A stretch of DNA of 13,528 nucleotides. Source: Alphaproteobacteria bacterium (GTDB lineage Bacteria > Pseudomonadota > Alphaproteobacteria > Rhodobacterales > Rhodobacteraceae). Location: NCBI GenBank assembly GCA_024277955.1, contig JAJRUE010000251.1, forward strand, positions 1 through 13,528. The letters run 5' to 3'. Position 1 is the first letter of the stretch. Each line of letters starts with the position of its first letter. Under the pieces are notes generated by a model, which did no database searches, was not told the origin of the DNA, and worked only from the letters and a program-made list of their open reading frames with translations. This document shows positions 6,575 to 13,528 of the stretch, one piece after another. A program made the position numbers and the translations under genes.

Positions 6575-7678
6575 TTAACGGACAACGAATTCGGCGTGAA
6601 GCGCGCCTGCGGCCTTGATGCTTTTCAGGATATCAATCATGTCGCGCGACGAAACGCCAAGCGCATTCAGCCCGGCGATGACCTCTGAAAGTGAGGTGCC
6701 CTCTTCGACCTCGATCAACCCATCGCCGGGGTTTTCGTCGATGGTCGCCGTGGTGCGCGGCACCACGATGGTGTCGCCTTGGGAAAACGGGTTGGGCTGT
6801 ACCGCGATCGGTTGTTCCTGCACCCGGATGGTCAGGTTGCCCTGGGAAACCGCCACCCGCGATATGCGCACGTTTTCACCCATCACGATCGTGCCGGAGT
6901 TCTGATCGACAACGACCCGCGCGCGCACCTCGGGTTCGACGGTCAGCCGCTCGATCCGGCCAAGCGCATGTGCCGGCGACCGCGCCCCGGTAGCGGCGAT
7001 ATCCAGCACCACAGTGCCCGCGTCCTGCATCCGCGCAACCGTGCGACCGTAGGATCTGTTGATCGCTCTCTCGACCCGCTCGGCGGTGGTAAAGTCCGGC
7101 GTGCGCAGGGCCAGGCGAACAACCGCCAACCCACTGAAATCAAAGTTTATTTCGCGTTCTACCCGGGCGCCGGATGGAATGACGCCGGATGTCGGAACCC
7201 CCTGCACGACGCTGGCCCCCTGGCCCTCTGCCGAAATGCCCCCGGCGATGACCGTTCCTTGCGCGACCGCGTAGATCTGCCCGTCCGCTGCATTCAGAGG
7301 GGTCAGGATCAGGGTGCCGCCAACCAGGCTTTTGGCGTCACCAATTGCCGAAACCGTCACATCGATGCGCCCGCCCGCGCGGGCAAAGGGGGGCAGCGAT
7401 CCGGTTACAAAAACCGCTGCGACATTCTTGGGCCGGAACTGTTCGCCGGAAATGTTGACGCCCAGGCGTTCCAGAATGTTGGACATTATTTCTTCGGTAA
7501 ACGGCGCGTTGCGGATACCGTCGCCGGTGCCGTTCAGGCCGACGACCAGCCCGTAACCGATCAGATCGTTGCCGCGGACCCCATCGAATTCCACCAGATC
7601 CTTGATCCGGACTTTTCCGGCCTGCGCTGGCCAGGCGGCAAGAACGCAGCAAAGGACAAGGCAGAAAAACCGCTTCAT
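6575..7678 (-). CDS. flgI: Flagellar P-ring protein FlgI
   Basis: FlgI builds the P ring, the periplasmic bushing in the peptidoglycan around the rod. The 367-residue protein is of normal length and starts with a signal peptide (about 1-20, ending AQA before Gly21). The mature protein opens VRIKDLVEFDGVRGNDLIGY followed by GLVVGLNGTGDG, the most conserved part of the family. It ends with the helical LSEVIAGLNALGVSSRDMID and IKAAGALHAEFVVR. I see no cysteine in the mature part, unlike enterobacterial FlgI, which has a disulfide. The ATG overlaps the flgL stop (ATGA). The usual partner flgA (P-ring chaperone) is not next to it and must be elsewhere. It is the last gene of the leftward hook operon. 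Confidence 0.97.
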   Translation of the reverse strand: MKRFFCLVLCCVLAAWPAQAGKVRIKDLVEFDGVRGNDLIGYGLVVGLNGTGDGIRNAPFTEEIMSNILERLGVNISGEQFRPKNVAAVFVTGSLPPFARAGGRIDVTVSAIGDAKSLVGGTLILTPLNAADGQIYAVAQGTVIAGGISAEGQGASVVQGVPTSGVIPSGARVEREINFDFSGLAVVRLALRTPDFTTAERVERAINRSYGRTVARMQDAGTVVLDIAATGARSPAHALGRIERLTVEPEVRARVVVDQNSGTIVMGENVRISRVAVSQGNLTIRVQEQPIAVQPNPFSQGDTIVVPRTTATIDENPGDGLIEVEEGTSLSEVIAGLNALGVSSRDMIDILKSIKAAGALHAEFVVR

Positions 7679-8685
7679 TTCATGTACTCCGCCAGGCTGA
7701 GCCGCGACATCCGCACGGTCAGGGCATACAACGTGTCCAACTGGTTGCGGACCGCTTCCAGCCGGGTCGCGGTTTCGTATGGGTCGACCGCGACCAGTTC
7801 GTTCCGGCTGATTTCCAGCGCGGTCTTTTCCGCAGCGTTCCGCGCCGATGCGTTTTCGATATGTGCCTGCGCCGACCCGATTTCAGCGCGCACGATCACC
7901 ATGTCGGATTCGCCTGTCAAAAGCTGCTCGCCAGCCCTTTTCGCCAGGGCGGCGCGTTCGGTCGTGTTCCCGGCCAGTGCGCCATCCCCGACCAGTGCCG
8001 CCAGGGCAAACCCCTTGATCACCGATCGAACCCCGGGATCGAGCGCGGTCGTCGTCACCGTCGTGCTGTCCGAATCCGACAGTTTGAAAGGCGCAAGGCT
8101 GTTGGTCGATCCGGTATAGGCGATGGTTTCATAGCCGCCGCCGGGGGTGTCGAACCAGGCATCGACGGCGGCTTCGACACCGGCTGCGGTGGTTTGCGAG
8201 GCGATCGCGCCCTTCAATGCGGTCAGGATCGTCCCGGCGTCGGCCAGCGCTGGCCGGTCCGTTGCCGCGCCCGAGAACGCATAGCGGTCGGCAACCTGCA
8301 TGTTGAACGTGGAAATCACCGCCCCCAGCTTGTTCTTGGCGTCTGCGGTGGTGGTCTGGATCATGTTGGGATGTTCCGAGTTTCCTGCAATCAGCAGGGC
8401 GGTTCCCAGCTTGTCGGAATGCTTCTGGACGGTTTCCGCCGCCGCCTGCATCGCATCGGTGAATAAGGCAGCCTCGGCGGTCGAGGTCTGGTAGGCCGAC
8501 AGCGCCTTCAGCGAGCGTTCCAGCCCGACGATGGGCGCGTAGTCGCTGCCCGCCACCGACGAAAGATCGTTTTTGCGACCACTGGCCATTTCTTCGCTGA
8601 GCCGGGCCAGGTCAGACTTGATCTGAACGTTCTGCCGCCGGGTGCGGAAGGTCAGTGCCAGGTCGCCCACGGAAAGATAGTTCAT
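7675..8685 (-). CDS. flgL: Hook-filament junction protein FlgL (HAP3)
   Basis: FlgL is the second junction layer between hook and filament and is exported through the flagellar type III system, so it has no signal peptide. The 336 residues have the flagellin-like plan: a conserved N-terminal helix pair (about 1-75, with LARLSEEMASGRKNDLSSVA), a variable middle (VADRYAFSGAATDRPAL near 150, then a Thr/Ser-rich part), and a conserved C-terminal helix (about 250-336, with EIGSAQAHIENASARNAAEK and LEAVRNQLDTLYALTVRMS). FSGA and the length suit FlgL better than flagellin, as does its place directly after flgK. Only three bases separate it from the flgK stop, with no strong Shine-Dalgarno sequence, so translation is probably coupled. 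It overlaps flgI by four bases. Confidence 0.92.
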   Translation of the reverse strand: MNYLSVGDLALTFRTRRQNVQIKSDLARLSEEMASGRKNDLSSVAGSDYAPIVGLERSLKALSAYQTSTAEAALFTDAMQAAAETVQKHSDKLGTALLIAGNSEHPNMIQTTTADAKNKLGAVISTFNMQVADRYAFSGAATDRPALADAGTILTALKGAIASQTTAAGVEAAVDAWFDTPGGGYETIAYTGSTNSLAPFKLSDSDSTTVTTTALDPGVRSVIKGFALAALVGDGALAGNTTERAALAKRAGEQLLTGESDMVIVRAEIGSAQAHIENASARNAAEKTALEISRNELVAVDPYETATRLEAVRNQLDTLYALTVRMSRLSLAEYMK

Positions 8686-8688
8686 GGT

Positions 8689-10146
8689 TCAAAGTCCCAA
8701 TAATGTCTGGATCAGCTTATCGACCGTCGAGACGACCCGCGCGTTTGCAGAGTAGGCCTGTTCGATCAACAAGAGCTGTTGCATTTCATAGTCCGTGTCC
8801 ACGCCACCCTGCAGTTCCAGCGATTTCAGCGTGTCGACCTGGGCGGTGGCAAAGCTCATCGCGGAATCGGCCTGCCGGATGTCGGCCTTGTTGAGCGACA
8901 GCAGGTCGCCGGCCAACCCGCTGGCTGATCGCGCCGCCCCCAAAAAGCCGCCCGACGCCGGGGGCGTTTTTGCCCGGGTCAAGGCGTTGCCCAGCGCGGT
9001 CAGGCCGGCGGCGTTGCCCACATCACCGGGTGCGGTCGCGCCCAAACCATCGCGCAAACGCCACACGCCACCGCCAGCCGCCGGGTCGACCAGCGCGTTG
9101 ACCGAGATGCGCCCGGCCAGCCCAACTTCGTTGGCGCTGTTGAAGGCGGCGCCGCCATCAGTGAACAGGCCGGGGTCGGTGGCGCCAAGCGTCGGGTCAA
9201 CGGTCGGGTCGGCGAACCGTTCGATCATGTCGCGCGCCACCGCATCCAGCCGGGCCTGCGCGGTTACCGCCTGGCTGTCGCGAACGTCGAACAGACCGGC
9301 GAGCTTTCCACCGGCCAGCGGCCCGCCCGGACCGGGCGACACGGCCTGGCCGTTGATCGTCAGCCCCGACAAGGATGACGAGCCGTATTTCATCTGCGGG
9401 ATGATCAGGTTGACTGGCGTGAACCCGACCGTGGCGGGCTTTCCGTCCAGCAGGATCGCGCCGCCGGGGGTGAACAGTGCGATCTGGCCGCCGTCGCGGG
9501 CTACCTGGCGCAAGGGAACCAGTTGCGAGATCCGGTCGATAACCTGCTGACGCTGGTCCATCAGCGCCGTGGCATCATAGCCAGCGGCCAGCTGGGTGCG
9601 GATTGCACCGTTCAGTTGGGCGGCCTGTTGCAGGCCATCGTTCAGTTGGGTCACGGTGCTGGCGATCTCATGATCCGCCGACAGCCGTAGGGCCTGGATG
9701 CGATCGGAAACCTGGTTGAACTTGGCTGCCAGCCCCTTGGTCGCCGACAGAACCGCGTTGAGCCGGGATTGCGAATCGGGGCGGCTGGCGGATTCGATCA
9801 GCGATGTTTCCAGCTGGTTGACCACACCGGTCAGCGATTGAGGGTCTTCGGGCGACCCCAGCGCCTTTTCGAGGTCGCTCAGGAATCCGGTCGCGGTCGA
9901 CGACTGGCCAAGAGCCGCATCGGCAAGCCGCCTTTCGGAAATCACGTTTTCGTCGACCCGGCGGTAGACGCCGTTGATTGCAACGCCGGCGCCGCGCCCG
10001 CCAAGCGAGCGCGACGACAGTTCCAGTTCCCGCCGCCCGTAGCCATCGGTCAGCGCGTTGGACACGTTCGACGAAACGACCTCGACAGCGCGGGCGGCCG
10101 CGGTCAGGCCCGAGAGCGCGTTGGAAAGCGAACCCGAAATGCTCAT
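8689..10146 (-). CDS. flgK: Hook-filament junction protein FlgK (HAP1)
   Basis: FlgK is the first junction layer on the hook tip and is exported by the flagellar type III system. The 485-residue protein begins with the flagellar rod/hook N-terminal motif LSNALSGLTAAARAVEVVSS followed by NVSNALTDGYGRR. Next comes a long helical region with the FlgK elements LDQ-like ALMDQRQQVIDRISQLVPL (about 195-213), then a variable centre. It ends with YEMQQLLLIEQAYSANARVV and STVDKLIQTLLGL, the D0 helix shared by axial proteins. AAGGAAG (minus strand, 10159-10153) stands six bases before the ATG, which fixes the start. It lies 46 bases after flgE and directly before flgL, the usual order. Confidence 0.95.
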   Translation of the reverse strand: MSISGSLSNALSGLTAAARAVEVVSSNVSNALTDGYGRRELELSSRSLGGRGAGVAINGVYRRVDENVISERRLADAALGQSSTATGFLSDLEKALGSPEDPQSLTGVVNQLETSLIESASRPDSQSRLNAVLSATKGLAAKFNQVSDRIQALRLSADHEIASTVTQLNDGLQQAAQLNGAIRTQLAAGYDATALMDQRQQVIDRISQLVPLRQVARDGGQIALFTPGGAILLDGKPATVGFTPVNLIIPQMKYGSSSLSGLTINGQAVSPGPGGPLAGGKLAGLFDVRDSQAVTAQARLDAVARDMIERFADPTVDPTLGATDPGLFTDGGAAFNSANEVGLAGRISVNALVDPAAGGGVWRLRDGLGATAPGDVGNAAGLTALGNALTRAKTPPASGGFLGAARSASGLAGDLLSLNKADIRQADSAMSFATAQVDTLKSLELQGGVDTDYEMQQLLLIEQAYSANARVVSTVDKLIQTLLGL

Positions 10147-10192
10147 TTCATGCTTCCTTTGTCACCACCCCGGCCCCTGGGCCCATCCTGGA

Positions 10193-11503
10193 TCATCGCT
10201 TGATGTTGGTTGTCTCCTGCAGCATTTCGTCGACGGTCTGTATCACTTTCGCGTTCGAGGAATACGCCCGCTGGGTCTGGATCAGCTGGGTCAATTCGTG
10301 CGCGACATCAGTGGCGGATTCTTCGCGCGAAAACCCGACGACTTCCCCCGTCGGCCCGTCGCCCGCATCCCACAGGAAGAACGAGCCGCTTTCCGGAGAC
10401 ACCTGATAGGCCTGGTTGTTCAGCGAAATCAGGCCGTTCGGGTTGGGCACGTCCACCAGCGGAATCTGGTAGATGGTCCGGGTAAAGCCGATGTCGTAGA
10501 CAGCGTTGACGAAGCCGTTGGCGTCGACCTCTACCGATGTGAGGTTGCCGACGGGTGATCCGTTCTTGTCGATCGACACCGGGGCGAAACTGTCCGAAAG
10601 CTGGGTCATGCCCGAGGGGTCGCCAATGGTGCCGATGGTCAGGTCCAAAGGGCCGCCCGCGAGGGTCAGCGTGACCGTGCCGGTGGTCGAATTGTAGGCG
10701 CTGCCGGCGCTGCCGGTAACCTTGGTCACCGATGCAAGCGTGCCGCCGTTGGCCTGGGTCGCGTCGAAAACTAGCGTGTATTGCCCGACCGTCGCACCGC
10801 CCGACGCACCATCCTTGATCGTCATGGTCCAGGTGTTGGACGCGCCGGTTGCCGGCACCGTCGGGGCAAAGCTGACGCTCAGGTTTTCCGACGTGCCGAG
10901 ATTGCCGAAGTATTCAATGGAAAGATCCTGCGTGGCGCCCGAAGAGCCAGCCCGGGTTTCGGTGGCGGGCAGGTTGACGCCCAGCGTCATCTTGGTGGTC
11001 GGGTCGCCGGCGAACTGGTTGACGTTCACCCGTACCGGCTGCAGCCCGGCCACGGTGTCGCGCGGATATGTGGGCATGGTGCCGTCGATATTGGCCGGCC
11101 ATCCCATCAGGACCATGCCGGTTTCCGTGGTCAGGATGCCGTCGGCGTCGGGCCGGAACGACCCGGTGGTCATCAGCATCATCGGAAAGTTCGAGGTCGT
11201 CGACTGAAGCGACACCGCCGAGGTCACCGGCAACATGCCCCGACCGTTCACCGCCAGGTCAGTCGAGTTCGAAGTCGAGATCAGCGGCCCGCGTTCGTCG
11301 ATCAGCCGTTGCGTGGTGGTGCGCACGCCGCCCGCCGAATAGACCCCGGCCCCCCCGTTGATGACCTGCGAATGAAAGTCGGCCTGGGCGCGCTTGTATC
11401 CGTAGGTGGCCGAGTTCGCGATATTGTCGGCGATTGTCGCCAGCTTGGTCGCGTTCGAGTTCAACCCGGCCACGCCGGCATTGAGGGACGAGGAAATTGT
11501 CAT
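10193..11503 (-). CDS. flgE: Flagellar hook protein FlgE
   Basis: FlgE polymerises into the hook, the universal joint between rod and filament. The 436 residues show the axial-protein N-terminus (SSLNAGVAGLNSNATKLATI then ADNIANSATYGYKR), the segment STDLAVNGRGMLPVT, a GSFRPDADG turn typical of hook and rod proteins, a Thr/Gly-rich variable middle, and the C-terminal helix LTQLIQTQRAYSSNAKVIQT with VDEMLQETTNIKR. Length and the large middle domain mark it as FlgE, not a rod protein (FlgF or FlgG are about 240-260 residues). AAAGG lies eight bases before the ATG. The gap to motB (11504-11590) holds a CtrA-like box, so it may have its own promoter besides read-through from motB. Confidence 0.95.
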   Translation of the reverse strand: MTISSSLNAGVAGLNSNATKLATIADNIANSATYGYKRAQADFHSQVINGGAGVYSAGGVRTTTQRLIDERGPLISTSNSTDLAVNGRGMLPVTSAVSLQSTTSNFPMMLMTTGSFRPDADGILTTETGMVLMGWPANIDGTMPTYPRDTVAGLQPVRVNVNQFAGDPTTKMTLGVNLPATETRAGSSGATQDLSIEYFGNLGTSENLSVSFAPTVPATGASNTWTMTIKDGASGGATVGQYTLVFDATQANGGTLASVTKVTGSAGSAYNSTTGTVTLTLAGGPLDLTIGTIGDPSGMTQLSDSFAPVSIDKNGSPVGNLTSVEVDANGFVNAVYDIGFTRTIYQIPLVDVPNPNGLISLNNQAYQVSPESGSFFLWDAGDGPTGEVVGFSREESATDVAHELTQLIQTQRAYSSNAKVIQTVDEMLQETTNIKR

Positions 11504-11531
11504 GGGTAGCGCCTTTCTGATGCCATTGATC

Positions 11532-11550
11532 CCTAATTTGGAATCAGGGT
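11532..11550. repeat. Imperfect hairpin in the flgE leader
   Basis: The arms CCCTAATT and AATCAGGG flank TGG and pair except for one A-C mismatch. It lies between the CtrA-like box and the flgE ATG, so it would be in the transcript leader if the promoter is at that box. No T-run follows, so a terminator is not likely. It may be chance. Confidence 0.3.
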
Positions 11551-11564
11551 TAGAACAGGCGGGC

Positions 11565-11580
11565 TTAACAGCAGGCTAAC
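11565..11580. promoter_or_regulatory. CtrA-like box upstream of flgE
   Basis: TTAA-CAGCAGG-CTAAC on the plus strand matches TTAA-N7-TTAAC except for one base, with exact spacing. It is centred about 70 bases upstream of the flgE ATG and just after the motB stop. This suggests an internal promoter for flgE-flgK-flgL-flgI. CtrA binding is inferred. Confidence 0.55.
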
Positions 11581-11590
11581 GCGGACAATT

Positions 11591-12442
11591 TTATTGTTCG
11601 CCAGGGGGGCGTCTGAGCAGGATCAGTTCGACCCGGTTGTTACGTTCGGCCATCGGGTTGCGGGCGACCGGCACGCGGTCGGCAAAGCCCGACACCCGCT
11701 GCACCCGATCAGGCGCAAGTCCCGTTCCGGCCAGCATCCGGCGCAACCGGTCGGCGCGCGATGACGACAGATCCCACACCGGGTTGTTGCGCAGCACCAC
11801 CGGACGCGATGTCGTGAACCCGTTGACGGCAACGCTATTGTCCACCAGCGCGAACACCTCGCCGACCATCGACACCAGTTCTTCGAGCACCGGCGTCGGT
11901 TCGTTGCTGTCGCCGCGAAACAGGGGTTCGCCCGGCAAGTCGAACAGCTCGACGATCAGCCCTTCGTCGGTGACCTTCGTCACGATGTGGCGCAGCGCGC
12001 CGTCGCTGACCATGCTTTCGCCGGACTTGCCGGTCAGCGCATCTTCGATCGCGGAAAACTGCGCCTCTTGCAGTCCCGCGGCTTCTTGCGCTGGGTCGAC
12101 GCCCGAACTGCCCCGCGCCGCGTTTGATTCGGTCGGTTTCTTGAGCGACGCCCCGGTGCCGTTTTGCGCCAGCGTTTCTTCCGAAAACACGCTGTCGCCG
12201 CCGAACGACCCTTCGCCGCCGCCGGATATCCGGTTGATCGGGATAGTCGGGCTGAAATAGTCCGCGATGCCCTTGCGTTGCTTTTCCGTCGTCGCGTTCA
12301 GCAGCCACATAAGCAGAAAGAAGGCCATCATCGCCGTCACGAAGTCGGCATAGGCGACTTTCCAGGCGCCACCATGATGCCCGCCGCCAGCAATGATTTT
12401 CTTTCGCTTAATGATGACTGGCGCGTTTTGCTGCGCGCTCAT
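11591..12442 (-). CDS. motB: Flagellar stator protein MotB
   Basis: MotB pairs with MotA, carries the ion-binding aspartate, and anchors the stator to peptidoglycan. With the ATG at 12442 the protein has 283 residues. It has a basic N-terminus, then one membrane segment VAYADFVTAMMAFFLLMWLL (about 29-48) with the essential Asp33. The plug/linker follows (about 50-165), then an OmpA-like peptidoglycan-binding domain to the end, with LSSSRADRLRRML, RVQRVSGFADRVPV and ERNNRVELILLR. The position usually His-Thr-Asp in this domain reads GFTTSRP here, so the conserved Asp is replaced. The longer in-frame TTG start at 12481 is rejected because the codons for its residues EKRGGG are themselves the Shine-Dalgarno region. 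It is the first gene of the hook operon, far from motA. Confidence 0.95.
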   Translation of the reverse strand: MSAQQNAPVIIKRKKIIAGGGHHGGAWKVAYADFVTAMMAFFLLMWLLNATTEKQRKGIADYFSPTIPINRISGGGEGSFGGDSVFSEETLAQNGTGASLKKPTESNAARGSSGVDPAQEAAGLQEAQFSAIEDALTGKSGESMVSDGALRHIVTKVTDEGLIVELFDLPGEPLFRGDSNEPTPVLEELVSMVGEVFALVDNSVAVNGFTTSRPVVLRNNPVWDLSSSRADRLRRMLAGTGLAPDRVQRVSGFADRVPVARNPMAERNNRVELILLRRPPGEQ

Positions 12443-12447
12443 CCCAC

Positions 12448-12453
12448 CACCTC
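12448..12453 (-). promoter_or_regulatory. Ribosome binding site that decides the motB start
   Basis: GAGGTG on the minus strand ends five bases before the ATG at 12442. It supports this start over the TTG at 12481. Confidence 0.65.
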
Positions 12454-12488
12454 TTTTTTCACCCGGGATCAGATGTAGCAACAGGTGG

Positions 12489-12505
12489 TGAAGACCGGTT
12501 TAACC
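12489..12505. promoter_or_regulatory. CtrA-like box upstream of motB
   Basis: TGAA-GACCGGT-TTAACC on the plus strand differs from TTAA-N7-TTAAC in one base. It lies 46-62 bases upstream of the motB ATG. The half site TTAACC is embedded in the near-palindrome GGTTTAACC. The site is closer to motB than to pcaF and most likely serves motB; binding is inferred. Confidence 0.5.
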
Positions 12506-12621
12506 TTTAAAATTTTACCCGGATTTCGCCGCGCCCCCGGCCGGGCATACCGTCAGGTTACCAGGATCGGGGAATTTCGTTGTTTGTGTAACATTTTTCT
12601 TGTCCGAGTCTTTGGATCATG

Positions 12622-12646
12622 TTAATTCGACCAAGCGGTCGATTAA
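12622..12646. promoter_or_regulatory. Palindromic operator candidate upstream of pcaF
   Basis: The core CGACC-AAGC-GGTCG (12628-12641) is a perfect inverted repeat. It is flanked by TTAAT on the left and ATTAA on the right, the left arm carrying one extra T. The right end is 25 bases before the pcaF ATG. The shape, ACC-N4-GGT within a longer palindrome, is typical of TetR-family repressor operators, a family that includes regulators of aromatic and phenylacetate degradation. A weak promoter reading is TTGTCC (12600-12605) with TTAATT (12622-12627), spacing 16, which would put the operator on the promoter. The regulator is not in the window. Confidence 0.6.
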
Positions 12647-12656
12647 TGTCCACCCC

Positions 12657-12665
12657 AGGAAAGGA
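12657..12665 (+). promoter_or_regulatory. Ribosome binding site of pcaF
   Basis: AGGAAAGGA ends six bases before the ATG at 12672, a strong site that supports this start. The ATG at 12646 is out of frame. Confidence 0.65.
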
Positions 12666-12671
12666 CCAGCG

Positions 12672-13528
12672 ATGGACGCGTTCATCTGCGACGCAATCAG
12701 AACGCCAATAGGCCGGTACGGCGGCGCGCTCAGCTCAATCCGCGCCGACGATCTGGCGGCGGCGCCGATTTCCGCTCTGATCGCCCACAACCCGCATGTG
12801 GACTGGGACCGGCTGGATGACGTGGTTTTCGGCTCGGCCAACCAGGCGGGCGAAGACAACCGGAACGTCGCGCGCATGGCGGCGCTGCTGGCCGGGCTGC
12901 CGGTCAGCGTGCCGGGCACCACCATCAACCGGCTCTGCGCCTCGGGGATGGACGCGGTGGGCATGGTGGCACGCGCGATCCGCGCCGGCGATCAGGACAT
13001 GGCCATCGCCGGCGGCGTCGAAAGCATGAGCCGCGCGCCTTTCGTCATGCCCAAGGCCGAGGCCGCCTTTTCCCGCCGGGCCGAGATTTTCGACACCACC
13101 ATCGGCTGGCGCTTCGTGAACCCGAAGATGCGTGACGCCTACGGCACCGATTCGATGCCCGAGACCGCCGACAACGTCGCCGCCGACTACGCAATTTCGC
13201 GCGAGGACCAGGATGCCTTTGCCGCGCGTTCACAGGCGCGCTGGGAAGCGGCGCACAAGGCCGGTATCTTCAAGGACGAAATCCTGCCGATCACGGTGCC
13301 GCAGCGGCGCGGCGATCCGGTGATCGTCGATACCGATGAACACCCGCGCCCCAGCACCACGGCGGAAAAGCTGGCCAGGCTGCGCCCGATCAACGGGCCG
13401 GACCTGAGCGTGACCGCCGGCAATGCCTCGGGCGTCAACGATGGGGCGGCGGCGGTGCTGATCGCCTCGGAAGCCGCCGCGCGGGAAAACGAGCTGCAGC
13501 CGATGGCGCGCATCGTCGGCATGGCGGC
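12672..13528 (+). CDS. pcaF: Beta-ketoadipyl-CoA thiolase, N-terminal part (cut by the right edge)
   Basis: This enzyme splits 3-oxoadipyl-CoA with coenzyme A into succinyl-CoA and acetyl-CoA, the last step of the beta-ketoadipate pathway; the same activity (paaJ) ends phenylacetate degradation. The window holds 285 codons of a protein normally near 400 residues. The thiolase start FICDAIRTPIGRYGGALSS, the nucleophile Cys89 in NRLCASGMDAVG, and AGGVESMSRAPFVM are visible. The segment TTIGWRFVNPKM then YGTDSMPETADNVA is characteristic of PcaF/PaaJ thiolases as opposed to general acetyl-CoA acetyltransferases. The second half of the active site (His and second Cys) lies beyond the edge. It is divergent from motB, unrelated to motility, and probably under the palindromic operator just upstream. 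PaaJ is the main alternative name. Confidence 0.88.
   Translation, partial: MDAFICDAIRTPIGRYGGALSSIRADDLAAAPISALIAHNPHVDWDRLDDVVFGSANQAGEDNRNVARMAALLAGLPVSVPGTTINRLCASGMDAVGMVARAIRAGDQDMAIAGGVESMSRAPFVMPKAEAAFSRRAEIFDTTIGWRFVNPKMRDAYGTDSMPETADNVAADYAISREDQDAFAARSQARWEAAHKAGIFKDEILPITVPQRRGDPVIVDTDEHPRPSTTAEKLARLRPINGPDLSVTAGNASGVNDGAAAVLIASEAAARENELQPMARIVGMA

Noticed and set aside
6464..6688. Small plus-strand frame in the fliP-flgI gap
   Set aside because: It runs into the flgI coding region on the opposite strand, has no Shine-Dalgarno sequence, and contains the inverted repeat.
6779..8119. Plus-strand open frame of 446 codons opposite flgI and flgL
   Set aside because: It crosses the overlap of two well-supported genes, and its product has no family features.
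10147..10155. Out-of-frame ATG with an immediate stop before flgK
   Set aside because: ATG-AAA-TGA is a two-codon frame that overlaps the real start; the Shine-Dalgarno spacing fits the flgK ATG.
12443..12481. Upstream TTG extension of motB by 13 residues
   Set aside because: The extension is coded by the Shine-Dalgarno region of the ATG at 12442, and MotB proteins usually begin shortly before the membrane segment.

Overview
This window carries part of the flagellar gene cluster of an alphaproteobacterium, most likely a Rhodobacteraceae member of the Roseobacter group. The evidence is high GC with strong G/C third positions, the gene order, CtrA-like TTAA-N7-TTAA boxes instead of obvious sigma-54 promoters, and stator-accessory genes of an alphaproteobacterial type. 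Both window ends cut through genes. The flagellar genes look intact, and I see no insertion sequences, CRISPR, tRNA or rRNA genes.

Layout. (1) Positions 1-2949, minus strand: an operon read from right to left, fliL, a small membrane-anchored coiled-coil protein, a MotE/MgtE-N-like protein, motA, and the N-terminal 140 codons of a secreted protein that runs off the left edge. Several junctions overlap by the four bases ATGA. (2) 2950-3073: a divergent promoter region with a CtrA-like box. (3) 3074-6366, plus strand: fliF (TTG start), fliH, fliN, fliP, all overlapping. (4) 6367-6574: a convergent gap without a credible gene, holding two GC-rich inverted repeats. (5) 6575-12442, minus strand: motB, then flgE, flgK, flgL, flgI, with CtrA-like boxes upstream of motB and of flgE. 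(6) 12443-12671: a divergent gap with the motB box and, next to pcaF, a strong palindrome. (7) 12672 to the right edge, plus strand: the first 285 codons of a beta-ketoadipyl-CoA thiolase (pcaF type), a metabolic gene that marks the border of the flagellar cluster.

Together the genes cover much of a flagellum. They encode the MS ring (FliF), part of the C-ring (FliN), the export apparatus (FliH, FliP), the P ring (FlgI), the hook (FlgE), the hook-filament junction (FlgK, FlgL), both stator proteins (MotA, MotB) and stator-associated proteins (FliL, the MotE-like protein, probably the two unnamed ones). Missing here and expected elsewhere in the genome are fliG, fliM, the rod, L ring, flhA/flhB/fliQ/fliR, fliI, filament genes and chemotaxis genes. 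The two stator genes are split, motA in the fliL operon and motB at the head of the hook operon. The three CtrA-like boxes suggest that all three flagellar transcription units are tied to one CtrA-type regulator; this is inferred from motif shape and position only.
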